From Scatophagus argus (taxonomy: Eukaryota; Chordata; Actinopteri; Scatophagidae): a DNA stretch of 64,000 bases. Shown here one piece after another: positions 44,839 through 57,615 of this stretch. Numbering within the stretch: position 1 is the stretch's first letter; each line of letters opens with the position of its first letter. The stretch covers positions 19,249,001-19,313,000 of the forward strand of contig NC_058498.1 of the NCBI RefSeq assembly GCF_020382885.2. Direction: 5' to 3'. The notes under the pieces are model-generated. The model did not search any database and was not told where the DNA came from. It saw only the letters and a program-made list of their open reading frames with translations. Both the position numbers and the translations under genes were made by a program.

Positions 44839-47800
44839 TTAAGTGCCAGGATATAACTGCTTATCCAGCAGATTTGACATTTCCATCCAGGATAAATCCC
44901 ACTGCACTTCCGTTGCATCCTGCTTGGTTGCAGGAAGCTCCATGGCCGGCAGGGCTTCTTTGGAAACTGGCCAGCAACTACGAGTGCAAAACATCTGGTA
45001 CCTTCACACAAATATGATCATAAGTTAGGCATTTGTGCTGCAGTGTGTACACAGGTCATTAGACAGATACAACACAAGATGTAGCGACTAACCTGTAGTG
45101 ACGAACTAACCAAACAGTGAGAGGAATGAAGAACAGAAGTACCAGACCGCATGAAAGGATGATCCATTTCCAAGAGCCTGATGAAGAGAACAAATAATAT
45201 TTATATGAATGTGTCAGCAACAAAGATGTACCAAACAGTGCACCTCCACTACACTACATGATGTCGTCTAATTTCTCATTAATAGTTGCAGTCACACCAG
45301 GAAACCCTTTGGATACGGCATACGGTGATCTGATTCACCAGATGCTGATGTCTTATCGCTACAAAACACACTAGAGTTGAAAACACAACTGATATTTTGC
45401 TTTTATTCTTGTAAGAAAATGTAAATACATAATCAAAATTACCCCTTTAAATTTAATTTCTGTTCTGCATGATAAACCTCAAATATTCATCTTCCCATAC
45501 AAGTGAAAACATTTTCAGCTTAAACAACATGAGGCATATTACAAATGCAGGACAAAAATTAATAAATGGTTTCAGTACATAAATATGTTCATAATAATGA
45601 CATATGACAATAATGACTTATTAGAAGGTAGAACTCTTTGCTTCATGCAGTCATTATTATTGTGCTTACTGTCACTATCATTCTTATTGTTACTTATTAA
45701 CTCCCCAACCTAGTCAGTAGATGTGTTAAGAATCTGAAACAATTTTACCATGAGTGGGATCTGCTGTTCCATCTGTTGATGTGAAGGTGCCTGAAAGACA
45801 AAACAGTTTCACTGATCCACTGATTGATATGACAATCAGAAGAATGATGAACATTCTGAACAGTAACAGTGTGGCAGTAAAGCCACACAGCTGACCTCGG
45901 CCTGGTCTCACTGATAACCAGCTTTCTGGACTTTCCATCTTTCTGTCCTGGGATGCACACTTGTAGAAGCCCTGATTTTCCTGTGTCACATTCTTGAGAG
46001 TCATCTTAATTACTCCGTCTGAAGATGAAGAACTGTACGGGATGATTTCAGCTCCATTTTTAAATAAGCTTGTTTTACTGTTGTTGCTTGTCCGATAGTA
46101 CTGACAATACATGTCCACTCTATCGCCTTCAAATACAGGGAAGGCAGGAGTCCTCAAGATGATGGTACCATCTGTGGGACAAAGATAGTAGACATAGTTA
46201 ACAGACAAATTGTAAAACAAGCAAATTGTCCTTTTAAGTAACACAACAAATTCAAGCCCTCCTTGTGTGACTGCTGATTTACTGTGGAGCAAACTGCTGT
46301 CTGTTTGGAGCATGATTTGATTTCTTATGTGGTTTGTCCCCCCAGTTTGTCCATTGTCTTTAACATCACTGTTACGCAAGACTCACGGCTTACTGTGATG
46401 TTGACTGCATTGCTACGGCCCTCAGCGCCCTCACACCAGTACAGTCCACTGCTTCCACTAACAGCAATGAAAGCACATGTGTCAGAATTGTTTGTGCTAA
46501 CAGCACCCCCTAGTGGTGAACACCAGTCAGTGTCCAGGACTCCTTTCTCCACTTTACGGCCCAGCGGGAACTGCTTCAGCCTCCAGCCTGTGGAGTTACT
46601 CTGAGACACGGGGCACTGGACAGTGAAACGCTCCCCACTTAAGACCTGTCTGGTGCTGGGAGTCAGAGTCAGTGAAGGAGGAGGCAGCTCTGGAGGAGAG
46701 AGATGAACAAAAAGAGTAGAAGTACATATCTCAGTACTACAAATCTCTGTAAAATACATTACAGTTATCACACAACTACAGTATATCATGGTAAATGTCT
46801 TTATTGAAGCAACATGCAATAATGACAGAGAGAGCATCCTTGTACTCTGACACTCATTCAGCAACAGAAGCAACAGATGGCTGAACCAGACATTGTACAC
46901 TGCATACTGAAGTATCAGGTACTGCCTATACTATTTCGTATAGGCATTTGTGCTGCCCAGAGTTTGAATTCCTTTTACTTTGGTATTCTCCTGACTTTTC
47001 TTCTTGTACAGTGATTCCCAAACAGGGGTACTTGTACCACAGAGCATATTTGTAAGACTGGGAATACTTATACCACAGGGGGTACTTGGAAAGACTGTAA
47101 AGTATCTTAGCAAATCTTAAAAAATTCAATAGATTTGATTGATGATTTGATTTAAAAATCCAGATATTGAACCTGCTATAACAATTAATTTAGGTGGTGC
47201 TTCAACTAAAAGTCTGTGAAGATTACTTAGTGAGCAATGGAGATGCAATCAAAATAAAAATTAATAGATAAACTGTCACCAAAAGTAATGGATAAATGGT
47301 TGAAACATAGCTTTTACATGTGGCTGTAGTACCAATGTAACCTTGACCAAACTGCCATAAACAATAACTGTTAAATTACATTAAAATATAGTACCATCCA
47401 CTTTTAGATCCACTAATAGTAAAATATCCAGTTTGACATTAAATCAAATTTGCAACATTACTGGTGGTATTGATAAAGGGGTACTTGAGCTGATCAGACA
47501 GGACTGTTGGGGAGTTGGGGTGATCAGATTTTCAATTTGTTCAATATTTTGATAAATGGCAAAATATTAAATTAATGTTAATGTTTTTTTGAGTCAATAC
47601 ATAGCCAACTTATGTTCTGATAATAATATCAACAAAAATGAAAGCATTCAGGCTAAAAAGCTGCATTAATCACTAAAAAGAGTGAATGATGAATGTATGA
47701 GAATGTCCTTGAGCACATCACTCAGGTCATAAAGACCTAAAAACTTTCGACAAAATTCTGACCATTTTATTAACCAAGCAGTACGAACCATGAATAGATT

Positions 47801-49468
47801 AATATTATTATGACTTCAGTCACTATTATATAGTTTGAGGTCAAAGCAATATAAAAGTAGCACATGTGTCGCCACATTACAAGTCAGTCTTGGAATACTC
47901 AGTCTTCCCAGTATTGTGTGTTGCTTTGTGTTTACAGGAGAAACTTGATCCCTCTCTGCAGAGGCTGCAGTTGCTGCTGCTCACCTGACACACTGAGGGC
48001 AGCCGGCTGACTGAGGAGCACCACAGAGGTGGTGTTGGCCTCCCACCGCTCAGCTTGACACCAGTAGCTGCCTGCATCCTCCCTCATTACTGCAGTGATG
48101 GAGTAGCTGTCGCTGGAGACCAGGTGCCTGGGGTTTGGGGTCAGAGCGAGGTGCGGTTTGTGTCTGAACCAGTGGTAGTTCCACACAAAACTGGAGTTTG
48201 ACTCCACTGTGCACTGCAGAAAGACACACTCGCCAATGTAGATGTTTGACCCCGGAGGCCACACAGACACGCTGACCTTCAGAGTCTCTGCAGGAAGACA
48301 GGGACTCCATTATTGTCTGTTGTTTTTCTTGCCTAACATACTGAAGGGTCATGTGCATGAGACAGGTGCACGTCTGTATGTGGTTATGGTCTTTGCATGT
48401 ACCTTCATATGTAGCAGCATGGAGAACGAATGCAGCTACACCTGAAATACAGAGAAATTGCTTCACACAAATACTTCGCAACACACATACACATCTCCAT
48501 ATGTGCTCATATAGTACTACAGTTTGTTCCTGCCACATCGGTGACAGTTTGGGTACAGTATGTTTAGTCGACAGTCTGCTCTGCCAGTCAGGAGTAAAAT
48601 GTACTAACATGAACACCACAGGCAGCTCAGATGGTCTGTTCCCACATGGCGGCAAGCCAGATAGTCAGTTATGGTCCACTGCTTGTTTTGGATTACATAA
48701 CCGAGACAATAAAAAATAACATTTTAAAAAAGTTAATCTCTGCAGGCAGGTTAGATGTGTTAAATCTAACCCCGGCAAACTTGTGTCTGTAAGACATAAC
48801 AACAATCTCTAATTCTGCTGAGAAGTTGCAGTGAACACACAAACCATCTGTACGACACTCTTGACACAACACACACACACAGTCACAGTACTGCCACACA
48901 GTATGACAGAGAGGAGAGACTGTTAAGGCAGTTATCATCCCCATGGGAACAGAAGGAATGCACACACATTCGCTGTATTTTCTTGTTAGGTACCCCGCCC
49001 CCCCTTCATTCAGATATACATCTCTCTTGGCTGTCAAAGATGGAATAGCCAACACAACAAATTGGCAGCCTTGTCGAAAAAATTCCATTAGCCCTATTCA
49101 GATTCTGGTTGGTGCACATCATTTTAATTTAACACTGAACACTGAAACTCTCAGCTGCAGGCTAACAGCTTAGTAAAATTTATATCCCTGCATACCACAC
49201 TGATATACCAGTATCTACATCACCTAAGAGTACAGCTTTGGGTAAAAGTCATCTCTGCTCTTACAGTTGAACACAGATGCTTCTTAAAGTACTTGGATAC
49301 TGTTTTGTCTACTAGTAGAAGATTATTTTAAAGGAAAACACAGGTATTTATTGCAAGTCTTCTCCGTAGAGGCCAGTCTGAAGACAGTCACTCAAAAAGA
49401 AGGAGGATGTCACAGAAGTTTTATCTGTGATACTCACCAATCACTGAGGGCATAAAAATGATGTTCAT
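44839..49468 (-). CDS. Fc-receptor-like Ig transmembrane receptor, eight exons
   Basis: Exons on the minus strand: 49468-49438, 48441-48403, 48287-47985, 46689-46387, 46171-45896, 45790-45749, 45177-45093 and 45001-44839 (TAA). All have GT/AG borders and phases that sum to 1242 nt (413 aa). The two-exon signal peptide is MNIIFMPSVIG/VAAFVLHAATYE. Three Ig domains follow (about 24-124, 125-225, 226-317), each with its Cys pair and a YWC or YKC F strand and several N-glycosylation sites. Then come a 14-residue stalk, a helix (about 336-356, IILSCGLVLLFFIPLTVWLV) and a tail of about 50 residues ending DKQLYPGT. The layout fits teleost Fc-receptor-like/CD22-like receptors on immune cells. No ITIM is seen. 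The donor at 45895 (GTCAGC) and the last acceptor are weak. Ligand and exact orthologue are unknown. Confidence 0.75.
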
Positions 49469-50062
49469 TCTGTCAAATGTCCAAAATTAGATGTGCACAG
49501 CTCCTGCGTGACCCTTTACAAGAACAGGGAAAGCGGCAATAATTACAATTTGCAGATTTCCAACACTAAAAAATGATGTGTATTTCAGAAATCCAAGACT
49601 GTTTTTCACAGCCTTTTAATTTGAGAAGCTACGAGACAGAGAATAACAGCCTCTCTTAGGAGGAGTTTCAACTGACTATCACAGCAAACCACAGGCAGAG
49701 ATGGTCATCTTGGTGGAGACATTTCCTTCCTCTGTCAACTAGTTAATAGGCAGAGCCATCACACAGCAGAATCCAGGAGCAGACAGGAAAGCAGCGAGGT
49801 AAAGATGTCAAACTACAAAACAACCAATATACTAACAAGAAGTTTTACTGTTTCTGTGTAAGCAAAAAAAAATGCTGCTGATTTTATGTACACCCGGCCA
49901 ATAAAATCTATTCAGCTTTACACAGTTTTATTTATTTATATACCTTTTTATTCGGGTTAATAGTTATCGCTTGTTTGCTCTATTTATATCCTGCTTTTCT
50001 TTCCAGTCCTTGCTGACGCTGATGCTTATTTTCTCTTTGGAGAGTATTTATTCAGGATTGAC
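49469..50062. other. Upstream region of the Ig gene
   Basis: The sequence directly upstream of the first exon should hold the minus-strand promoter. I see no clear TATA box at the usual distance and no recognisable repeat or gene. Confidence 0.3.
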
Positions 50063-50525
50063 AGCTCAGCCCCTCTTCACCCGAGTGTCCAAGACATACA
50101 GCCAAAGATCAGATGACACGACCACAAAGTCAATCACTGACATCCAGCCGAGGGTGTCCTGGTGCCACGTGCACTTATGGATACCCTTATGCATGAACGT
50201 GGTGTTTGTTTATGGGAAAGCTTTGACTAGGACATAGTCCAACAAAAAAACATCACTCGGGTTCAGACTGGGGAGGCTATTCCTCCCAATCATGCCCCTC
50301 CAGGTGTCACTGTCATTGCCTACATGGGCATTGAAGTCCCCCTGTAGAACTATGGAGTCCACAGTCGGAGCACCTTCCAGCACCCCTCCCAGGTACTCTA
50401 AGAAGGCTGGGTACTCTGTACTGCTGTTCGACCCATGGGCCAAAACAACAGTGAGAGACCTATCCCCGACCCGAAGGCGCAGGGAAACGACTCTCTCGTT
50501 CACCGGGGAGAACTCCAACAGAAGG
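50063..50525 (-). pseudogene. LINE endonuclease fragment
   Basis: The minus-strand frame from about 50518 reads ERVVSLRLRVGDRSLTVV and the AP-endonuclease-like QGDFNAHVGNDSDTW block. After a stop near 50210 it continues as CTWHQDTLGWMSVIDFVVVS-like coding sequence. These are features of an I/Nimb- or RTE-type LINE. Reverse transcriptase is absent, so this is a short decayed fragment. It is a different family from the LINE at 52.6 kb. Confidence 0.6.
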
Positions 50526-51376
50526 GGACATACTTATAATTTTTTGATTCAATTGTTCAGTTTTCTAGCACACAGCAGCTACACAATACAAGAACAGCAC
50601 ATTACTTTCCTGCTAAGCTCTCCTTCTTATCTATTTTGCAAACCTTGCACGCAGTATAGCTTATTACCTGCTAAGTTGCAGCATAACACACAGCATACAA
50701 ACCTATCTGCAAATCTCTCTGTTGGTTCAGTTGGATGCTTGTATTGTCCCTACTCTTCAGTACCACCAACAACACACTTTCTAAATTTCTACCCATGACA
50801 TATAGAAAGTTTGTTTACTTTGATCCTTGTTCCACTGTTGCGGTTCATCCTGCCATCTTTTGTCAACCAGCACACATCGACTCACCCCTCCAGCAGGCTG
50901 AGATGAAAAGGAACATTTCTGATATCATGCCAAATGCATTGTTGTTTTTTTGTTGTTGTTGATTTTTACCTTTTAAAAATTTAAATAAATCAAAAAAACA
51001 CACATTTGCATTATTTTTGACGACAAAAGGGATATTTGGTTATAGCATTGCTGCAGACTTTTAGTCTGTTTTTTCATGTAGCATTGTATAATACAGACCC
51101 CAGAATTACTGTTAGAAAGTGGTCAGAAATAGTAATATATCATCAGTCTAGTTTGGGTTTTCACTGCACCTCGAACTTTTTTAAGCCAAACTACAGTGTA
51201 TGGCGTGGTCCTATGGTTTTCCAACTTGATAGTGCATTTCACAGGTAATAGCTGCAGCTGCCTCATTATCCCTGAGTGGTCACCGCCTTCTCCTCCTCAT
51301 CCCTCCCTCCACCTCAATGCCCCTCCCTCCATCACCCGTCGTTCCCACACCCAGCCTCCGAACATCCACAGGGTTT
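50526..51376. other. Intergenic, possible distal promoter of the CARMIL gene
   Basis: No gene or repeat is recognised. The last 120 bp before the hAT element are C-rich and continue, after removal of the hAT, directly into the 5' untranslated region at 57455. They may therefore be the original core promoter region of the downstream gene. Confidence 0.3.
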
Positions 51377-52090
51377 CTTCCAGGCAGTGGTGGTCCTAGC
51401 CTGAATGGCGCCCTGGGTGAGCAGCCCCTATGGCGCCCCCCCACCTTCACCCCCGCCGCACTGGCTCACGCCCCCACCAATCCAAAGAGAACACCGGGTG
51501 AAAAGTATATGCATAAACTTTATTAAGATAGAAATACAATAAAACAAACTAAATATTAACCAATTTAAAGTGCACAACCATGAATATATGCAAGATATAT
51601 ATTGTTTTTAAAGTGCTTTATAAAAAAAAGCACATCACAAGCATAGAAAAGCACAACAAAGAAATAAGAATAATTGAATATAAATAACAACAATGAAAAT
51701 AAAAGTCAAAATACACAAATCCTTCACACACACAGAACTAAAACCTGACCCTTCTGCTGACAGCATCTCCCATTAGGAAAAAAGAAATCTGATGCCACCT
51801 AACTTGGTCCTCTGTGTACCAACTCGGTCCTCATGCTGTCAGTCAGAGGTGATGGCCAGTCTGCAGGGTCTGTTGAAAGAGGCTCTTCCCCAGCGGAAAA
51901 TGAACTTTGTGGGGGTTCAGGCATTTCTGTAGAACAGCACATTTGATTTGGCACATTATTCAAAGCACACAGCAGTGGAACAAAACATGGTTTTAAGAAA
52001 TAGCAAAACTGGATTAATCACAACTAACAGGAAAAAATGTGTACAGGCAGGTAAAATTCACAGATAAAACACACTGCTACTTCTATCTTC

Positions 52091-52116
52091 ACACACACAC
52101 ACACACACACACACAC
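52091..52116. repeat. (CA)n microsatellite
   Basis: About 13 CA repeats lie in the intron between exons 2 and 3 of the hAT transposase remnant. Confidence 0.9.
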
Positions 52117-52636
52117 GACAGCAAAATACCGCCCACCTATAGGCTCCTGCTGAGGAGAAGCAGCAGCAAACTCCTCATGGTCTTCCTGAGACATGGCAGG
52201 AGATGCCATAGAGGCCATAGCAGCCGTAGAGGTGGATGGGATCTCCTGATCCTCTGCTACAGATGAGGCCTCTGTTGCTGGAGACTCATCCTGGGCAGGA
52301 GGCGCTCCAAAATATTTTAGCAGTGTTGCTGGAAAAGTGCATCAATGTAAACATGCATGAACGGCACACTGAAATACATCAGCCATCTCTTAATGTCATT
52401 ACACCTATTACATTGTAGATAATTGGCAGACATTTTGGGGAAGACCTGGTCTCATTAGGAGAGACGGCATTCATCCCACTTTGGATGGAGCAGCTCTCTT
52501 ATCTAGAAATCTGACTGAGTTTCTTATTAAACCAAAACCCTGACAACCCAGAGTTGAGACCAGGAGGCAGAGTTGCAGTCCTACACGCCTCTCTGCGCTT
52601 CCATTACAGTTACCCACCCAATATCCCATAGAGACT

Positions 52637-55630
52637 GTGTCTGTCCCCCGACCACTTAAATTAATTGAACCAAATTCAAAAAGAGGAGTTATACATAAAA
52701 ATCTAATAAAGATCAACACCAACACCTCCACAGCTACAACTGATAGGAGAATTAAATGTGGACTGTTAAATATTAGATCTCTCTCATCTAAAGCTGTACT
52801 AGTGAATGAGTTAATATTGGACAATAATATAGATTTATTTTGCTTAACCGAAACCTGGCTTCGGCCAGAAGAATATGCCAGTTTAAATGAATCCACTCCC
52901 CAAAGTCATATTAATACTCACATTCCTCGAGACACCGGCCGAGGAGGTGGAGTTGCCGCCATTTTTGACCCAAATCTATCATTTAGTCCAAAGCCCAAAG
53001 TCAACTACCATTCATTTGAAAGCCTTATTCTTACTCTCTCACACCCTACCTGGAAAACAATACAACCAATTTTTATTGTTGTAGTGTACCGCGCTCCTGG
53101 CCCATACTCTGAATTTTTACTGGAATTTCCAGAGTTCCTATCGAGTCTGGTCCTTAAAACTAATAAAGTTATTATTATGGGTGATTTCAACATCCACGTG
53201 GACGATAGTAATGATAGCCTTCGCGCAGCATTTATCTCTCTCTTAGATTCAATTGGCTTCTGTCAGTGTGTACATGAACCCACTCATTGCTTCAATCACA
53301 CTCTTGACCTTGTTTTGACATATGGTATAGATGTAGAACATTTAACTGTCTCTGAACAAAATCCTCTTCTGTCTGACCATTGTTTAATAACTTTTGAATT
53401 TATACTATTTGACTTCATACCACCAAGAAAAAACTCCTACACTAGATACCTGTCTGATAGTGCTGTGGCTAAATTTAAAGAAACAGTTCTATTGTCATTA
53501 ACTTCAGTATCATGTCCCCATATGAGTGAACAATATAATAATCCCTCTGAAATCGACCATTTCGTGAACAGTGCTGCAAGTTTACTAAGGACAACTCTAG
53601 ACTCTGTTGCTCCGCTAAAAAAGAAACTCATAAAGCAAAAGAAACTTGCACCCTGGTATAATACAGAGGTTCGCAAATTAAAACAAAATGTGCAAAAACT
53701 TGAGAGGAAATGGCGTTCCTCCAAACTTATTGAATCTCGCTCAATCTGGCAAGACAGTCTTAGATCATATAGGAAGGCCCTACGAACTGCCAGAGCAGCC
53801 TATTACTCCAAATTAATTGAGGATAACAAGCATAATCCCAGGTTTCTCTTCAGCACTGTAGCCAGGCTGACAGAGAGCCACAGTGCTATCGAGCCTTGTA
53901 TCCCTGTGACCCTTAGCAGCGATGACTTCATAACCTTTTTTAACGACAAGATCTTAAACATTAGAGACAAAATTCAGCACCTACTGACCTCAGCTGATCC
54001 TGATGTAACATCAAACATTAGTGTCTTAGAACCAACAGTAGAAACAGATATTCATCTTGACTGCTTTTCACCTATCGATCCCCATCAGCTATACTCACTC
54101 ATATATTCATCCAAGCCAACAACATGCCTCTTAGACCCCATCCCTACCAAACTTCTCAAAGAAGCTTTACCCTTACTTAGCACCTGTCTATTAGACATGA
54201 TCAATCTGTCCCTGATAACAGGCCATGTACCCCAGTCCTTTAAAATAGCTGTAGTCAAACCTCTCCTTAAAAAACACACACTTGATCCAGAGGTTTTAAG
54301 CAACTATAGACCAATATCTAACCTTCCATTTCTTTCCAAGATCCTTGAAAGAACAGTCGCCAATCAGTTATATGACTTTCTTCAAAATAATAACTTATTT
54401 GAAACTTTTCAATCTGGCTTTAGAGCTCATCATAGCACAGAAACAGCATTGGTCAAAGTCACAAATGACCTCCTCCTGGCATCAGACAAGGGATTTATCT
54501 CTGTCCTTGTACTGTTAGACCTTAGTGCTGCATTTGACACCATTGACCACTCTATATTACTGCACAGATTGGAACACCTAATTGGCATCAAAGGAACTGC
54601 ATTAAGCTGGTTTCAGTCTTATTTATCAGAGCGATTTCAATTTGTTCATGTTCATGATACATCGTCCACACTCTCAAAAGTTAGTCATGGAGTTCCCCAA
54701 GGTTCTGTCCTTGGGCCAATATTATTCAGCCTGTATATGCTCCCCATTGGTGATATTATTAGGAAACACTCCATACATTTTCATTGTTATGCGGATGACA
54801 CGCAATTGTACTTATCAATGAAACCAGATGAAACAAATCAGCTAGTCAAGCTTCAGGCATGTCTTAAAGACATAAAAACCTGGATGACCAGCAACTTCCT
54901 ACTTCTCAATTCAGACAAAACCGAAGTTATTGTTCTGGGCCCCGAACACCTTAGAAATAACTTATGCAGTGATATTGCATTGATAGATGGCTTAGCCGTG
55001 GCCTCAAGCTCCACTGTAAGAAATCTAGGAGTTATCTTTGACCAGGACATGTCCTTTAACTCGCACATTGCAAATATTTCAAAGACTGCATTCTTTCACC
55101 TCCGAAATATCGCAAAGATTAGGCACATCCTGAGTCAGAAAGATGCAGAAAAATTAGTCCATGCATTCATTACATCTAGACTGGATTACTGTAACTCCCT
55201 TCTATCAGGCTGCCCCAGTAAATCCATAAAAACTCTCCAGCTAATCCAGAACGCTGCAGCACGACTACTGACAAGAACCAGCATGAGAGACCATATTTCT
55301 CCTGTTCTGGCTTCTCTACATTGGCTACCTGTAAAATTCAGGATAGATTTTAAAATTCTCCTCCTCACTTATAAAGCCCTGAACGGTCAGGCACCATCCT
55401 ATCTTAAAGAGTTAATAGTACCCTATTATCCCACCAGAACTTTGCGTTCCCAAAATGCAGGGCTACTTGTGGTTCCTAGAGTCCTCAAAAGTAGACTGGG
55501 AACCAGAGCCTTTAGTTATCAAGCTCCTCTGCTATGGAACCATCTTCCGGTTTCGGTCCGGGAGGCGGACACCCTCTCTATATTTAAGAGTAGACTAAAA
55601 ACTTTCCTCTTTGATAAAGCTTATAGTTAG
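52637..55630 (+). CDS. LINE ORF2: endonuclease plus reverse transcriptase, open
   Basis: The frame is open for 997 codons to the TAG at 55628. The N-terminal AP-endonuclease begins near residue 42 (CGLLNIRSL) and has GDFNIHV near 182 and SDHCLITF near 246. Reverse transcriptase covers about residues 510-790 with [19 protein letters not shown] near 632, [10 protein letters not shown] and the catalytic YADD near 718. A C-terminal L2-type region ([22 protein letters not shown]) follows. No ATG precedes the endonuclease; the reading begins at GTG 52637 and stays open further upstream, so the true start or the link to ORF1 is not visible. The absence of stops or frameshifts suggests recent insertion. 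Confidence 0.85.
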   Translation: MSVPRPLKLIEPNSKRGVIHKNLIKINTNTSTATTDRRIKCGLLNIRSLSSKAVLVNELILDNNIDLFCLTETWLRPEEYASLNESTPQSHINTHIPRDTGRGGGVAAIFDPNLSFSPKPKVNYHSFESLILTLSHPTWKTIQPIFIVVVYRAPGPYSEFLLEFPEFLSSLVLKTNKVIIMGDFNIHVDDSNDSLRAAFISLLDSIGFCQCVHEPTHCFNHTLDLVLTYGIDVEHLTVSEQNPLLSDHCLITFEFILFDFIPPRKNSYTRYLSDSAVAKFKETVLLSLTSVSCPHMSEQYNNPSEIDHFVNSAASLLRTTLDSVAPLKKKLIKQKKLAPWYNTEVRKLKQNVQKLERKWRSSKLIESRSIWQDSLRSYRKALRTARAAYYSKLIEDNKHNPRFLFSTVARLTESHSAIEPCIPVTLSSDDFITFFNDKILNIRDKIQHLLTSADPDVTSNISVLEPTVETDIHLDCFSPIDPHQLYSLIYSSKPTTCLLDPIPTKLLKEALPLLSTCLLDMINLSLITGHVPQSFKIAVVKPLLKKHTLDPEVLSNYRPISNLPFLSKILERTVANQLYDFLQNNNLFETFQSGFRAHHSTETALVKVTNDLLLASDKGFISVLVLLDLSAAFDTIDHSILLHRLEHLIGIKGTALSWFQSYLSERFQFVHVHDTSSTLSKVSHGVPQGSVLGPILFSLYMLPIGDIIRKHSIHFHCYADDTQLYLSMKPDETNQLVKLQACLKDIKTWMTSNFLLLNSDKTEVIVLGPEHLRNNLCSDIALIDGLAVASSSTVRNLGVIFDQDMSFNSHIANISKTAFFHLRNIAKIRHILSQKDAEKLVHAFITSRLDYCNSLLSGCPSKSIKTLQLIQNAAARLLTRTSMRDHISPVLASLHWLPVKFRIDFKILLLTYKALNGQAPSYLKELIVPYYPTRTLRSQNAGLLVVPRVLKSRLGTRAFSYQAPLLWNHLPVSVREADTLSIFKSRLKTFLFDKAYS

Positions 55631-56118
55631 GGCTGGCCTAGGCCGGCCCCTAGTTATGCTGCTATAGGCTTAGACTGCCGGGGGCCCTCCCATGACGCAC
55701 TGAGCTCTTTCTTCCTCTCCCTCTCCTTCTGCACACATTCATGTCCCATTAATGCATATTACTAACTCAACTTCTTCCCTGGAGTCCCTGTGCTTTCTTG
55801 TCCCGCAGATTCCTAGCGATCATGACTGGACCTCCTGCTGCGGTCCTGCTGTCGTCCTGCTCAAAACCTACTGCAATTACTACTGTTTAGTCATAATCTG
55901 ATTTAAATCTGTTAAGACTCAGTACAGCTACTACCATTATTGTCACTACCATTGTTATCAAAATCACCATAATACCTTCTGTATACTTCATTGTCATTAT
56001 CATTATCTACATTTCGATACTTCTGGTATTATTACTGCTGCTATGCATCTCTGCTTGTGTGCTCCTTCTCTCACGCCCCACCCCCTCTGCCTCTCTCCCT
56101 TGCTCTCTCTGTCGCTCT

Positions 56119-56121
56119 CCT

Positions 56122-56163
<42 letters not shown>
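56119..56163. repeat. (CT)n microsatellite in the LINE 3' region
   Basis: About 22 CT repeats lie in the 3' untranslated part of the LINE. Confidence 0.9.
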
Positions 56164-56169
<6 letters not shown>

Positions 56170-57454
56170 ACCGGTCAAGGCAGATGGCCGCCCATCTTGA
56201 GCCGGGGTCTGCTCCGAGGTTTCTGCCTTCTAAAAGGCAGTTTTTCCTCGCCACTGTCGCCAAGTGCTTGCTCAAGGGGGAATGTTGGGCTCTCTCTATT
56301 TTACAATTTAATTAAAGAGTTTGGTCTAGACCTGCTCTAATTGGAAAGTGTCATGAGATAACTTTTGTTGTGAATTGGCGCTATATAAATAAACTGAATT
56401 GAATTGAATTGAATTGAATTGAATACATGCTATTAACCTACAGATTAACCAACGGGGAGAAATGCTTCATTGACTAAATTCTAATAACGTTATACTGAGA
56501 CAGAAAATAATGGACGAAATGTGGGCAACGTCCGTCTTTTTAAGGCTAGCTTACTGCACGGAAAATCCCGACGGCCAAATACAGCACGCAGCGATAACCA
56601 AATGGCCACAAAGCAATGACAGCAAGGAGCTGATGGCTTAAGTGTAGACACAGTTATTGGGATGTATGTATGTTAACTCAGATAATGTTCAGGTAAACTG
56701 TAACCAGCACACGAAACAGCAAACAAGCTAATGACCGCTAAACAATTAACGTTAGCCCCTTTTCATAACGTAATTACAGTCGTACGCTACAGAGGGAACA
56801 TTAGCTACATACCTTTGTCTTTGGACCGTTTCTCCTCTTCTTCTTTCCTTTTCTTTCTGAAATAAGCACCCGACAGCTTTGGCCTTTTTCTGTCCATTAT
56901 GTACCGGAGTACCTTTCTGTACCGGAGTCGCCTCGCGAATCAACAGGTTACGCTGATGCCAATGGCCTCTGACGTGACGGACAGCAGGGGTCAAGACTAA
57001 ACCAGATAGTCTCATTTTTGAATAGTAAGACTGTATTATTGGCCTTCGCACAACACACAGACGATAAACAAGAGTGTATGGAATTTGAAACAGGCCTACA
57101 GTAGGCAACTATCTAGTGTTATGAATGAAATTTACTTTGAGTGCTTTTTGATTCCATAACTGTGGAACAATTAGGAGGATCCCCGTTCCCCCTCCTCCTT
57201 ATTTCAGTGGTTTGACCTCGGCGAGTGACCCCACCCCCACCCCCTTCTTGTACAGTTGCAGTAACTGCAGCGGCGCTCTCGGAGGGGGGCGTAATTACAA
57301 CGCCAGGGGCGCCAATTATTAATTAATTATTTAAGTATTTTTTATCTTATTTTTCGGTGGGCGGGGCGGAGGTCCTCACATGCCGCCCCCTGCAAAGTGC
57401 CGCCCTGGGCGGCCGCCCAGTTCGCCCATATGAGAAACCGCTACTGCTTCCAGG

Positions 57455-57615
57455 AAGCGCGTCTGGCAGTCGGAAGCTCTGCTGGAATGCCTGGGAGAGA
57501 GAGCATCCTTTTTGTCCATTTCTGAGAGAGAGACAGACAGAGAGAGAGCCAGTGGGGAGGAGGAGGTGGAGGAGAGGAGGAGGAGGCGGGGTGGCGATAG
57601 AAGAGAGGAACAGAC
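57455..57615 (+). promoter_or_regulatory. 5' untranslated region of the CARMIL gene, purine-rich
   Basis: Between the hAT target duplication and the ATG are about 160 bp with GA- and GGA-rich tracts (57520-57600) leading into CAGACATGG, a reasonable Kozak context. The transcription start is not visible. The hAT insertion has probably separated this stretch from upstream promoter sequence now left of 51377. Confidence 0.45.

Larger units (their letters stand above)
52385..56424 (+). mobile_element. L2-type LINE, nearly full length
   Basis: From 5' to 3' it has the end of ORF1 (LIRRDGIHPTLDGAALLSRN, resembling the last block of an SGNH/esterase domain, stop 52541-52543), ORF2, a 3' untranslated region with a (CT)n tract (about 56119-56163), and a tail of TGAAT repeats (56394-56424). 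The short repeat tail rather than poly(A) is typical of L2/CR1-like LINEs. The exact 5' boundary is uncertain; ORF1 is truncated. AATACAT occurs near both ends and may be the target duplication. Confidence 0.75.
51799..56897 (-). pseudogene. N-terminal exons of a TTF/ZMYM1-type hAT transposase
   Basis: Exon 1 is 56897-56813 (MDRKRPKLSGAYFRKKRK...), exon 2 is 52328-52137 (LLKYFGAPPAQDES... acidic, Ser/Ala-rich) and exon 3 starts at 51926 (EPPQSSFSAGEEPLSTDPAD, then MRTELVHRGPS). All junctions are GT/AG with matching phases. The frame ends at TAG 51801-51799, where related proteins have a Gln codon, so a CAG to TAG change is likely. The zinc-finger and catalytic regions that should follow are absent. 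The 4-kb LINE lies in the intron between exons 1 and 2. Confidence 0.65.
51385..57446 (-). mobile_element. hAT element with 8-bp target duplication, LINE nested inside
   Basis: The left end is CAGTGGTGGTCCTAGCC and the right end, inverted, is CAGTAGCGGTTTCTCAT. The flanks carry a perfect 8-bp duplication CTTCCAGG (51377-51384, 57447-57454). The GC-rich GGCGCCCTGGG subterminal sequence is typical of a widespread fish hAT family. Excluding the nested LINE it is about 2 kb and contains only the first exons of its transposase, so it is a non-autonomous deletion derivative. Confidence 0.85.

Noticed and set aside
50292-50798. 168-codon plus-strand frame
   Set aside because: Its first part is the antisense of the LINE endonuclease fragment; the rest has no protein-like features.
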